Below are positions 8,086-16,850 of a DNA stretch of 23,580 bases, piece by piece. Numbering within the stretch: the first letter of the stretch is position 1; each line of letters begins with the position of its first letter. The stretch is from a virus. A model generated the notes under the pieces. It ran no database searches and was not told the origin of the DNA. It saw only the letters and a program-made list of their open reading frames with translations. The position numbers were made by a program, and so were the translations under genes. The stretch lies in the IMG/VR virus record IMGVR_UViG_3300028573_000058, positions 1-23,580 of that record. One strand, 5' to 3'.

Positions 8086-8274
8086 ATGCCCGACGATACC
8101 TTTGACCGTGATATGGAACTGATTACCCGTGCCCGCCGGAAACTACTGGCGACCGTCATCGACGGCGATAGTGCGCCTCAGGGGTCTGTGCACACGCAGG
8201 TAAGCCCGCTCACGATCGATGCGCGCGCAATGCGCCTCCTGGCGACGGACTGCGAAAACGGAAGGGTGAATTAG
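8086..8274 (+). CDS. Small protein in ejection module, unknown function
   Basis: A 62-residue protein, MPDDTFDRDMELITRARRKLLATVIDG..., whose start lies one base after the gp14-like stop and whose end is two bases before the next gene. Longer in-frame extensions upstream would overlap the preceding gene extensively, so ATG 8086 is preferred. The first half is an amphipathic helix rich in Arg; the second contains LTIDARAMRLLATDCENGR. There is no recognisable domain. Its tight placement among the ejection-protein genes argues that it is expressed and may be a small virion or assembly component. Confidence 0.6.
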   Translation: MPDDTFDRDMELITRARRKLLATVIDGDSAPQGSVHTQVSPLTIDARAMRLLATDCENGRVN

Positions 8275-8276
8275 AG

Positions 8277-10391
8277 ATGCCGACAGTACCTGATACTTTT
8301 GCGCCAAGCGTCACGCTGACGCCCGGCTCGATGACACCGGCAACGGGCCCGTGGGTAAGCCCGATGAAGAACGCGGCGCCGGGACTATTGCAGCAGACGG
8401 GGCAGGTCCTGGGCCAAATGGCTGATCAGGAAGCCAAGCTTGGGAACACGATCGGCGATGCCGTTCAGCAGACCGTTAACGACGGGATGATGAAGAACGC
8501 GCTCACGCAGTTTCAAAAGACCTCGCAGGATATCCTTTACGATCCGCAGAGCGGCTACTTGAACACGCGCGGGATAAACGCTCAGACGCAGTGGCAGCCG
8601 ACCGCGCAGGCGCTCTCAAAGGCGCAGGAGGCGACGCGGGCAACGCTATCAAATCCTACGCAACAGCGCGCATTTGACATGATGGCGAATGAACATCTGC
8701 TCTCTATCGGCAGGCAGATGGACGTCCATCAGCATGAGCAAGTGACCCAGTATGGGATTCAGCAGAATTCGGATTATGCCGACAGTCAGATGATCCTGGC
8801 TCGCGACGCCTACCTGCAGGGCAGGCAGGCTGACTATCAGAAGTACACTGGCCAGGCGCATGACGCGGTGCTCAAGGTTGCGGGGTTGAACGGCGCCGCG
8901 CCCGACAGCGACGCGGCGCAGGCGATCGTGCGAACGAAGAACAGTGACCTTGTGCGCGGAATCACGGTCGGGCTGCTCGACAACCATAATTTCGCCGAGG
9001 CAAAACAGTACCTCGAATCGCAGCAGGGCAATATAGATATGCGCACTTTTGACACCCTGAGCAGCTCGGTCAAATCCGAATATGACCGGAACCTGACCGA
9101 GACCAAGGGTGACGCGCTTATGGCCGCGGCGCAGAGCGGCGGTACCGTGCCGCATACCTATGGACCGCTGGCCACCGGGAGCACCATCAACCCGATGAAG
9201 ATTACCGATGCGCCGGGCAGCGCAAGGCCGGATGGGCGCGTGCACGACGGCTACGATATTGCGATGACCGCGGGAACGGCGGTGACCTCCCCTCTCGATG
9301 GCAAGGTGGTCAAGGTCTGGAATGACGAGCAGTACGGCGGCGGTCTCTCGATGCGCGTGCAGCTTACGGACGGGAACACGCTGGGGATTGCGCATCTCTC
9401 TGCGGCGAATGTGAACGAAGGCGACACTGTGAACCGCGGACAGCCGATCGCGCTCTCAGGCAAGAGTGGAAACGCGACCGGCAATGTCTTGCACGTTGCG
9501 CTGGAAGATTCCGAGGGGAAGCGCATCGACTACTTTGGCGCCAGCAAGGCGCAGCCGGACCCGGCGGGGACTGCGGACCCGAATGTGCTGCAGAGGGCGA
9601 TCGATATGGCGAAGAACGACAGCAGCCTCGACCCCTTCCAGCAGAAGCAAGTGATCCGCTACATGGAGTCGGCGCACTCGCACGAGCGGGCGATTCAGGC
9701 ACAGCAGTATCAGGAAGTGAAGCAGCAAGCGGTGGATTACTACTACGGGCACGGTGAGTCGATTGATGGGATGCCGGCGACGATCAAGACGCAGCTGAGG
9801 CCGGAAGACGTGTACAACCTGAGCCAGCCGCCTGCAGTCGAAACCGACCCTGAGACGATGGCGAACTTTATTCTGGATCCGAAGAGCGTTACGGTAAGCA
9901 ACGTCAAGGACGCCTACGCTGCGAAGAAGCTGAACAACGGCGCCTACTTCAGCCTGCTGCGGGATGCGACGGACAATGCGCAGAACCCCCAGAAGATTGT
10001 GGAGGCGACGGTCGAAGCTGACCGGCTGAAGTACTTCGCTGACCAGGCGGGGATCCCTGACATGTACAAGGCGCAGAACGAGGACCAGAAGCGGGACTAT
10101 GCGAGTCTTTTGGTTCGGACGCAACAGGAGATCGATCTCGCACAGCAGCAGAAGCAGGGCAAGCTCACGCAGGCCGAGAAGGACCAGATCATTCAGCGCA
10201 ACGTACAGCAGCACGTGATCACGCACCTGCGCGGCAAGTGGAGCCCGATGCGGCTGCTCGGCAGTACTACCTATGACACGACAGCGCGCAGCTACCAGAT
10301 GCCACAAGGGGCAAAGGGTACGGTGATGGCGAACGACGGCAAGCTGCATTACACGGATGGGCAGAGCGATCTTGGGGTGGTGCCTGAATGA
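8277..10391 (+). CDS. Ejection protein (gp15 position) with M23-like domain
   Basis: A 704-residue protein, long helical at both ends with many Gln, Lys and Ala residues, and with a compact domain near residues 315-425. That domain reads like an M23/LytM peptidase: HDGYDIAM with H323 and D327, a hydrophobic strand, IAHLS with H373, GDTVNRGQPIALSGKSGNATG, then NVLHVAL with H406. M23 enzymes cut peptidoglycan cross-bridges and use an HxH motif; here the first His of that motif is Val404, so activity is doubtful. By position the protein corresponds to T7 gp15, part of the ejection tube, and the domain would help cross the cell wall. The gene overlaps the next by four bases. Confidence 0.72.
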   Translation: MPTVPDTFAPSVTLTPGSMTPATGPWVSPMKNAAPGLLQQTGQVLGQMADQEAKLGNTIGDAVQQTVNDGMMKNALTQFQKTSQDILYDPQSGYLNTRGINAQTQWQPTAQALSKAQEATRATLSNPTQQRAFDMMANEHLLSIGRQMDVHQHEQVTQYGIQQNSDYADSQMILARDAYLQGRQADYQKYTGQAHDAVLKVAGLNGAAPDSDAAQAIVRTKNSDLVRGITVGLLDNHNFAEAKQYLESQQGNIDMRTFDTLSSSVKSEYDRNLTETKGDALMAAAQSGGTVPHTYGPLATGSTINPMKITDAPGSARPDGRVHDGYDIAMTAGTAVTSPLDGKVVKVWNDEQYGGGLSMRVQLTDGNTLGIAHLSAANVNEGDTVNRGQPIALSGKSGNATGNVLHVALEDSEGKRIDYFGASKAQPDPAGTADPNVLQRAIDMAKNDSSLDPFQQKQVIRYMESAHSHERAIQAQQYQEVKQQAVDYYYGHGESIDGMPATIKTQLRPEDVYNLSQPPAVETDPETMANFILDPKSVTVSNVKDAYAAKKLNNGAYFSLLRDATDNAQNPQKIVEATVEADRLKYFADQAGIPDMYKAQNEDQKRDYASLLVRTQQEIDLAQQQKQGKLTQAEKDQIIQRNVQQHVITHLRGKWSPMRLLGSTTYDTTARSYQMPQGAKGTVMANDGKLHYTDGQSDLGVVPE

Positions 10392-13300
10392 GTACGAACC
10401 CGAGCCCCGTAACGCTGGACCTTTCGACGTTTGCTCCGCTGGATTCCGGGCAGGCTGCCGCGGCAAAGCCAACTCCTGCTGCCGATCTGCGGCAGTCTAT
10501 CGCGTATGGAGTGCAGCAGAACCCTGACGAGTACGCAAAGCTTCTCAAGCAGCAGCAGGTGACGGGCATGGCGCCCGAAGTGGCCAGGCCTTTCGCGGCG
10601 GAGACGCAGAATGCGATCGATGTCGAGCGGCTTGCTCCGGAGCAGATGGTTACCACGCATCCGCGCACGGCCGCCTGGATGATGAACCCCGACAACGCTT
10701 CGGTTGCGCACGATGACGTGAGCCCTCTGACCCAGATTGAAGAGGGCGCGGAGCGCATGCGCAAGGCGGTGGCGGACCGGCTGTGGAACGAGACGAATTC
10801 ACTTACGGGAAATATCAATGCCGGCGTGCTGGGTGCAGCTAAGTCTCTGGTCGATTTGGCCGGGGTTGCAGTACAGGGAACACTGGAAAGCCCGAAGCCT
10901 GCGATGGATTTTCTGACGGGACTTGACCCGGATGCTGAGGGACTGAAGAATATCTGGGTCAATCCGCGGCGCTGGCAGGTTCAGCGGCTCACAGAACCTG
11001 TGATGGATTGGGCAACGGGCGGGGTGATTCAACCGAAACAGGGAAGCCCCTGGTACGGCCGCGGCCTGGTGAACCAGATAGAGCAGGTTCCCGGAATGCT
11101 CGCGCTATTTGCGCTGACGGGCAAGTGGGGAGGCCTGACCGCGGAAGCATTGGCTGCTCCGGAGGCTGAGGGAATCGCAGGCGCGATCGCCCCTGGTGCA
11201 GCGGTCGAGCGTCAAATGGTGCCAGCGTTGCTCGGCACGGAGTCTGCACAAACTACCTACGCGCAAGCGCGGGCCAAAGGAGCTGACCAGAAGACAGCGG
11301 TGCTGGCGGCGATCGAGTCAGGCGTGACAAACTATGCGCTGATGGGCGCGATGCCGGGAGCCGAGCCGACTGCGACGGTGCCGGGTGCAATTGGCCAGTG
11401 GGCAGGGCGCAGCGCGGCGATGGGCTCCGGCATGACAGTTGCCGACAATGCCATCGCACGGCAGTATGATCCGGATCGCAGCCTAACCGAGGGCTGGCAG
11501 CAGTCGGTTGCGACCATGGCGGCATTCGAGGGCGTTGGTGCGATCAGTCATGTGGTTGATGCGGTCGAGGCGTCGAAGCTGCGCACGCGCTCGCCTGAGA
11601 AGTTTCAGGAGCACCTCGATGCGAACTTCGAGGGACAGGAGAGCCTGCGGGTACCGGCGCAGGAGTTTGTGAACTACTTTGACGCGCAGAAGCTGGACCC
11701 GGCCGTGGTGGCGAACCGGCTGGGCGTCACGAACCTCGAAGAGGCGGCGGCCGCGGGGTCGGATCTGGAGATTCCGCCGGCGAACTTCTTTGGCAGGCTT
11801 GAGCCTGAACATCAGAAGGGACTGCTGCCGGATATCGTGGATCCGCGAACGGATCTGACGGCGCGGCAGACTGAGGCTGGGAAGACGGAGCTGCAGGAGT
11901 GGATGGCCAACGGTGGCGCGGAGAGCCTGGCTGCGGAGTTCACGCAGGCGGATGCCGAGACCAAGGCGACGCCGGAGTGGCAGAAGGTCTACAGCGATCT
12001 GAAGCAGCGGTACACGGACGCCGGCGAGACCGAACCCGCGGCCGACAGCTATGCGACGATGCACGCGAACGCGATCGCGAACCTGGCGCGCAAGGCGGGA
12101 CTGAAGCCGGACGAACTGCTGGCGCTGCATAATCCGAAGATCGTTGAGGGGGAAGCCTCTGGAGCCGAGCCGCTTTTCCAGAGCTCGCCCGGCGAAGGCG
12201 CGAACCTTACCGATGACGAGAAAGAGGCGCTGGCCAAGATTCCGGCGCGCGGCTGGAAGAATTCGGAAGATTTACTCGAGCATAGGGACGCGCTGCAGGG
12301 ACTTGTCGACAAGGGGGTTGTCGAAACGCGTCGCAATGATGAATTTGGAACCGACTTTCGCAGAGTCAACCAGGCAGATAGCCCTTACCTTAAAAACCTG
12401 AAAAAGAAAAACATTGCTGTGGCCCGCATTCAGGGCGAGATCTTGAAAGGGCCTGATGGGTCTTCCGCAGCGCCAGAAGAGACCGCGCCGGCCGAACCGG
12501 AACAGGAGTCCTCGCAACCGCGCGGCTGGTTCCGGATGCGGCCGGATGGCAGTTACGAGATCGGCAAGACGCAGATCGGCGACATGAGCACGTTTATTCA
12601 TGAGCCGGCGCATGCCTACCTTGAAATGTTCCGCGAGCTGACGCAGCGGGAAAGCGCCAGCGACCCATTGAAGGACGACTTCAAAAAGATTACGGACTGG
12701 CTCGGCACCACGCCGGAGGAAGCGCAGAAGAACGGCTTCACGCGCGAGCAGCACGAGCGGTGGGCGAAGGCTAACGAGAAGTACGTGAGTGAGGGAGAAG
12801 CGCCCAGCTCGGGGCTGAAGCGGGCGTTCCACAACTTTGCGGTGTGGATGAGCTCGATCTACCGGAGAGCGAGCGCTCTCGGCGTGGAGCTGAGCCCCAG
12901 CATTCGCGGCGTGATGGACAGGCTCTACGCGGGCGAGGATGCGGTGAACCGCGCCGAGCAGGAGGCAGGAGACCGTCAGCTCTTCAAAAGCCCGGAAGAG
13001 GCAGGCTGGACCGAGGAGCAGTACCGCAACTACGCCGAGGCGAAGGGTGTCGAGGTCGACAAGGCGCGGGAGCAGGTTCGTGCCGAGCTGAACGATGCGG
13101 CGGTGCGGGAGCGGACCGAGGCCTGGCGCGAAGAGAAGAGCAATGTACGCGACGCCATCACGCAGCAGATCGACGCGCGGCCGGAGTACACGGCGATCCG
13201 CTCGCTCCGTCGCGGCGCGCTGGATGATGGAACCCCGCTATCGTTGAATCGCGATGCGTTGATCAGCCAGTTCGGCGAGGACCGCGTGCGGGCGTTGAAC

Positions 13301-16261
13301 GAGCAGCATCGCGGTCTCTATCGCAACGAAGGTGGCACCGACGCGGAGACGGCTGCGGAGATCTTCGGCTTTGGATCCGGCGAGGAGCTGATGCGGGCGC
13401 TCGAAGCGGCGCCGCGGCGCGCGCAGGCAATTGAGGCGGCGACGCGCGACTTCATGACCGCCAAGCATGGCGACATCCGCTATGACGGGTCTCTGGACGA
13501 TAAAGCCCGGCTGGCCATGGAGAACGGCGAGCGGGCCAAGAACCTACATAGTGAGCTGACAGCGCTGCGGGCGAAGCTGGCAGCGATGGAGAAGAAGGCA
13601 GCCGACGCCAAGGCCGCGATGCGCGCGATCGCGATTGCGCCGCTGGAAGCCTACCAGAAGACGGCCGAGCAGATGGTCCAGCAGAAGGCGATCGCCGATC
13701 TGCAGCCGAATCGCTACCTGAACGCCAGCCGCAAGTTCTCGCGGGAGGCGTTCGATGCGCTGCGGCGCGGTGATGTGAAGGCGGCGGCCGACGCGAAGAA
13801 CAAGGAGCTACTGAATCACTTCCTCTTCCGTGAGGCCTCAGCGGAGCGCGACTACGCGGACAAGTTCGAGAGCTATGCCAGGCGGGTGCAGAGCCGTGGG
13901 ATTCAGCAGCGGCTGGGGCTGGCCGGCAGCGATTACCGCGAACAGTTCAACTGGCTGATGGCGCGCTACAAGCTGGGTCCGGCAGTGCAGTCTCCGGAGC
14001 GGCCGCTGCGCGCCTGGGCTGACGATAACTTCGATAACGGCAAAGAGATTGCGATCGCGCCGGGCATCCTGAATGAAGGCAAGTTTGCCGACTATCGCAG
14101 CGTTCCGCTGAGCGAGGTGCATGACCTGCATAACGCGCTGATCAATATCCGACACATCGCGCAGCAGGAATTCAAGATGTATGTCCAGGGTAAGCAGATT
14201 GCGTTTGCCGAAGCGAAGCAGGCCATGATTGAGAGCCTGCGGACCAACCTCAAGCATAAACCAGAGAAGATATTCGAAGAGAACCTATCGGCAGCAGATC
14301 GAGTTGTTAGGGCCGAGCAATGGACCGATTCCTATATGGGAAGGGTGGAGCGGTGGGTTGAGTGGGCGGACGGCGGAAAAAGCGGACCATGGCACGATTA
14401 TCTGATGAACCCTTCTGCTGACGCGCAAGGCGACGAACATGAGCTGCAGGAGAACGTGACCCGCGTGGTCACCGATGCGCTGGCGGATATGCCGACGGAG
14501 ATGCGGCGGCGTTTGTGGACGGAGAAGGTGACCGTGGACGGCATCGGCGAACCGCTGACGCGGCGCCGGATGCTCTCGATCGCGTTTAACATGGGCAACG
14601 AGGGAAACCTTGATCGCCTGAAAAAGACGTTCGCGTCCTTCGGCTGGGATCCAGAAGCAATTCGCAAGATTGGCGGGATGCTGACGCGCGAGGAATGGAA
14701 CTTCGTGCAGAAGGCCTGGGAAAGCCTGAAGCCGATGGGCGAGCGCATGCGGGAGCTGGAGAAAAGGCTCACCGGCCTGCCGCCGGCGATGGTGAAGGTG
14801 ACGCCGTTCAAGGTAGGCCTAGCTGATGGAACGGAGATAGAGCTCGACGGCGGATATTTCCCGATCGTAATGGATCCGCGGTTCTCGCAGCGGGCGATTG
14901 AGCAGGATTCGAAGGAGACGGCGCAAAATGCCATGCAGGCCGGCTACGTGCGCGCGACGACATCGAAGGGTTACACGAAAGAGCGCACTGGCTTCGGCGG
15001 GCCGTTGCTGCTCGATTATGAGCAGGTGCTGACGAATCACGTAGCTAAGGTAGCAAAGGATCTCTCGCACCGCGAGTTTATGCTGCATGCGCAGCGGCTT
15101 CTGCTCGACACCGAAGTTAGAAAGGCTCTCAGAGAAACCCTCGGAGCGCCTCGAGAGAAGCAGTTCATGTCGTGGCTGCGAACAATCATCAACGATAACA
15201 ATGGCAGTGTGCAGGAGCGGCTCGACGGAATCAAGGATTTGATGCAAAAGCTGCGCGGAAATTTTGTTGTTTCGGCGCTGAGTTTTAATCCTGGGACAGT
15301 TCTGCTGCAGATCTCACACGCGCCGCGCATGCTTCTCTACGCGAAGCCTGCGAGCCTGGCCCAGTCTTTGGTTGATTTTCTGGCGCATCCGGTTGAGGTA
15401 ACGCGGGAAATCCAAGGGCTCTCGCGGAACGAGATGCGCTTCCGTGGCGATAACCTTGATCGCGATATTCGCGCCGTGCTTCAGAATCCGTCTTACCGGT
15501 CGGGATACACGCGGAAGGTCGCCGAGGCTGGACGCTTCGCGCTGCAAGTGATGGATCACCTTCTTTCGCACGTGCTCTGGCGGGCGTCGTTTACGGAGGG
15601 GCTGAAAAAATATGCTGATCTTCCCGAAGATGAAGCGCAGCAAAAAGCCATTTATGAGGCTGACAGTGCGGTACGGCTTGGGCTCGGTTCGTCTGCTCCA
15701 AAGGACCTGCCGGCAATCATGCGGAACAATGAGTTCAACAAGTTCATCACCACGCTGTACGGCTTCCACAACGGCGTCTATAACCAGCTTCGGGATATCG
15801 GGCACCAGTTCAGGTATGACCGCAACCTGCAGAAATTGACCTACGCCACAATTTTGACGACGTCGCTTCCGGCGGTGCTGGGGGCGTGGCTGACTGGAAG
15901 AGGGCCTGATGACGGCGAGAATGTTGGACGGTGGGCGGCGAAGCGGTCACTGTTGTTCGCGGCCGATACCGTGCCGCTTCTGCGGGCGGTTGCTTCCTCG
16001 ATGGAGGGCGGTCATGACGTGCAGTTCAGTCCGATCGAGACTGTGATGACGAAAGGCGCTAAGGCCGCAATGGATGCCACTTCGAGTAAGGACGATAAAG
16101 ATTGGATGGGGATCGATATCAACGCAGTTGACGCTGCCGGAGCTATGCTCGGCGTCCCTGGCTCTCATCAGATGGTAAAAACGTTACGGTATTTCAAGCG
16201 GGCCAGTGAGGGGAAGGTGCAGAATCCGAACCTTTGGAATGCGATTGTGGGAGGACGATAG
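10388..16261 (+). CDS. Giant ejection protein (gp16 position) with HExxH metallopeptidase-like motif
   Basis: At 1957 residues this is the largest gene in the window and occupies the gp16-like position. Residues 1-650 are mixed helical, with hydrophobic patches around 215-400. A low-complexity linker precedes MSTFIHEPAHAYLEMF, in which HEPAH (738-742) is an HExxH zinc motif. E797, in RWAKANEKYVSEGEAP, is a possible third ligand. Residues about 820-1300 are charged helices, including coiled-coil-like EKKAADAKAAM. The last 300 residues carry NPGTVLLQISHAP, WRASFTEGLKKY and NKFITTLYGFHNGVYNQL, then a hydrophobic stretch and a soluble tail. Such proteins are typically injected with the DNA. A peptidase acting inside the cell or on the envelope is an inference. 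No lysozyme-type transglycosylase domain was recognised. Confidence 0.75.
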   Translation: MSTNPSPVTLDLSTFAPLDSGQAAAAKPTPAADLRQSIAYGVQQNPDEYAKLLKQQQVTGMAPEVARPFAAETQNAIDVERLAPEQMVTTHPRTAAWMMNPDNASVAHDDVSPLTQIEEGAERMRKAVADRLWNETNSLTGNINAGVLGAAKSLVDLAGVAVQGTLESPKPAMDFLTGLDPDAEGLKNIWVNPRRWQVQRLTEPVMDWATGGVIQPKQGSPWYGRGLVNQIEQVPGMLALFALTGKWGGLTAEALAAPEAEGIAGAIAPGAAVERQMVPALLGTESAQTTYAQARAKGADQKTAVLAAIESGVTNYALMGAMPGAEPTATVPGAIGQWAGRSAAMGSGMTVADNAIARQYDPDRSLTEGWQQSVATMAAFEGVGAISHVVDAVEASKLRTRSPEKFQEHLDANFEGQESLRVPAQEFVNYFDAQKLDPAVVANRLGVTNLEEAAAAGSDLEIPPANFFGRLEPEHQKGLLPDIVDPRTDLTARQTEAGKTELQEWMANGGAESLAAEFTQADAETKATPEWQKVYSDLKQRYTDAGETEPAADSYATMHANAIANLARKAGLKPDELLALHNPKIVEGEASGAEPLFQSSPGEGANLTDDEKEALAKIPARGWKNSEDLLEHRDALQGLVDKGVVETRRNDEFGTDFRRVNQADSPYLKNLKKKNIAVARIQGEILKGPDGSSAAPEETAPAEPEQESSQPRGWFRMRPDGSYEIGKTQIGDMSTFIHEPAHAYLEMFRELTQRESASDPLKDDFKKITDWLGTTPEEAQKNGFTREQHERWAKANEKYVSEGEAPSSGLKRAFHNFAVWMSSIYRRASALGVELSPSIRGVMDRLYAGEDAVNRAEQEAGDRQLFKSPEEAGWTEEQYRNYAEAKGVEVDKAREQVRAELNDAAVRERTEAWREEKSNVRDAITQQIDARPEYTAIRSLRRGALDDGTPLSLNRDALISQFGEDRVRALNEQHRGLYRNEGGTDAETAAEIFGFGSGEELMRALEAAPRRAQAIEAATRDFMTAKHGDIRYDGSLDDKARLAMENGERAKNLHSELTALRAKLAAMEKKAADAKAAMRAIAIAPLEAYQKTAEQMVQQKAIADLQPNRYLNASRKFSREAFDALRRGDVKAAADAKNKELLNHFLFREASAERDYADKFESYARRVQSRGIQQRLGLAGSDYREQFNWLMARYKLGPAVQSPERPLRAWADDNFDNGKEIAIAPGILNEGKFADYRSVPLSEVHDLHNALINIRHIAQQEFKMYVQGKQIAFAEAKQAMIESLRTNLKHKPEKIFEENLSAADRVVRAEQWTDSYMGRVERWVEWADGGKSGPWHDYLMNPSADAQGDEHELQENVTRVVTDALADMPTEMRRRLWTEKVTVDGIGEPLTRRRMLSIAFNMGNEGNLDRLKKTFASFGWDPEAIRKIGGMLTREEWNFVQKAWESLKPMGERMRELEKRLTGLPPAMVKVTPFKVGLADGTEIELDGGYFPIVMDPRFSQRAIEQDSKETAQNAMQAGYVRATTSKGYTKERTGFGGPLLLDYEQVLTNHVAKVAKDLSHREFMLHAQRLLLDTEVRKALRETLGAPREKQFMSWLRTIINDNNGSVQERLDGIKDLMQKLRGNFVVSALSFNPGTVLLQISHAPRMLLYAKPASLAQSLVDFLAHPVEVTREIQGLSRNEMRFRGDNLDRDIRAVLQNPSYRSGYTRKVAEAGRFALQVMDHLLSHVLWRASFTEGLKKYADLPEDEAQQKAIYEADSAVRLGLGSSAPKDLPAIMRNNEFNKFITTLYGFHNGVYNQLRDIGHQFRYDRNLQKLTYATILTTSLPAVLGAWLTGRGPDDGENVGRWAAKRSLLFAADTVPLLRAVASSMEGGHDVQFSPIETVMTKGAKAAMDATSSKDDKDWMGIDINAVDAAGAMLGVPGSHQMVKTLRYFKRASEGKVQNPNLWNAIVGGR

Positions 16262-16765
16262 CTACTTTTGCTCGCTTAACTGGCGCGCAAGAATCGGGTT
16301 CTTGGTCTCCAATTCGCGTTGTTCGAAGCTGTTCACAGGAATCTTATCTTCCTGGAGCAGCCAGCTAAACTCAGTTCCCTTCCATTCGGGGTGCTCTTTC
16401 AGAAATTGCAAATACCTCGCGTGGTCTTTCTGAACTTGGAGGGACCTCTGGGCCTCTTCGTCGTGTTGAGCTTTTACATTAATAGCTACTCCGATGGCGG
16501 AGAGGACCAGCACAATTAGGCAGAGGCTGGCCGCGACCCGTAACGTGGTTTTTCTGGCGCGAGGGCTGAGCCTGCGACGAAGCCAGCGAATTGCAAAAAA
16601 GAGGCCGACCAGCACCCCGGCCGCTGAAGCCCCGACTGAGGTCTGGTCGGGATAGTAAAGGTAAGAGTGTTCGATGAGCCTAATAACCAGATGAGCGGCA
16701 ACGTAGCCCGCGCAAATGGCGATCGCAATGCCGAGGTAGAAACGCTTTCCATTTTCGTCGTTCAC
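16262..16765 (-). CDS. Three-helix membrane protein, probable moron
   Basis: A 167-residue protein transcribed against its neighbours, starting at GTG with GAGGGAG (16771-16777) upstream. Three hydrophobic segments are visible, near residues 10-30 (YLGIAIAICAGYVAAHLVI), 43-60 (VGASAAGVLVGLFFAI) and 75-96 (RVAASLCLIVLVLSAIGVAIN). A soluble C-terminal region of about 70 residues follows (EHPEWKGTEFSWLLQED...). The stop codon abuts that of the giant ejection gene exactly. Its base composition looks less GC-rich than the flanking virion genes. An inverted membrane gene with its own candidate promoter inside a late operon is a typical lysogeny-expressed moron; superinfection exclusion is one possible job. 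A holin cannot be excluded, but the orientation makes it less likely. Confidence 0.72.
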   Translation of the reverse strand: MNDENGKRFYLGIAIAICAGYVAAHLVIRLIEHSYLYYPDQTSVGASAAGVLVGLFFAIRWLRRRLSPRARKTTLRVAASLCLIVLVLSAIGVAINVKAQHDEEAQRSLQVQKDHARYLQFLKEHPEWKGTEFSWLLQEDKIPVNSFEQRELETKNPILARQLSEQK

Positions 16766-16789
16766 AATCGCTCCCTCTTTGAGGCCTCC

Positions 16790-16817
16790 AGTCTACCACC
16801 GCGCGAATTTCGCGCAA
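16790..16817 (-). promoter_or_regulatory. Candidate sigma70-type promoter for the reversed membrane gene
   Basis: On the minus strand, TTGCGC (16817-16812) and TAGACT (16795-16790) are separated by 16 bases. They match three and four of the six consensus positions. The predicted transcript would begin about 20 bases before the GTG start at 16765, with GAGGGAG in between. The 15-bp palindrome at 16801-16815 overlaps the spacer and the -35 element, so repression there is possible. Confidence 0.4.
16801..16815. repeat. Palindrome between membrane gene and tailspike
   Basis: GCGCGAA and TTCGCGC form a perfect seven-base inverted repeat around a single central T. It sits in the divergent region between the leftward membrane gene and the rightward tailspike and overlaps the candidate leftward promoter. 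It could be an operator, or in RNA a small five-pair hairpin upstream of the tailspike. Confidence 0.5.
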
Positions 16818-16850
16818 CAGTTCTTTCGTAACTTTTGAGGAGATCGACCG

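Noticed and set aside
9456-10472. Long open frame of 338 codons on the minus strand
   Set aside because: It is antisense to the ejection protein, has a composition typical of antisense frames, and has no ribosome binding site or family resemblance.
10388-16261. Lytic transglycosylase domain expected in a T7 gp16-type protein
   Set aside because: No convincing lysozyme or transglycosylase motif was recognised in the translation; the HEPAH motif is the only catalytic-looking signature.
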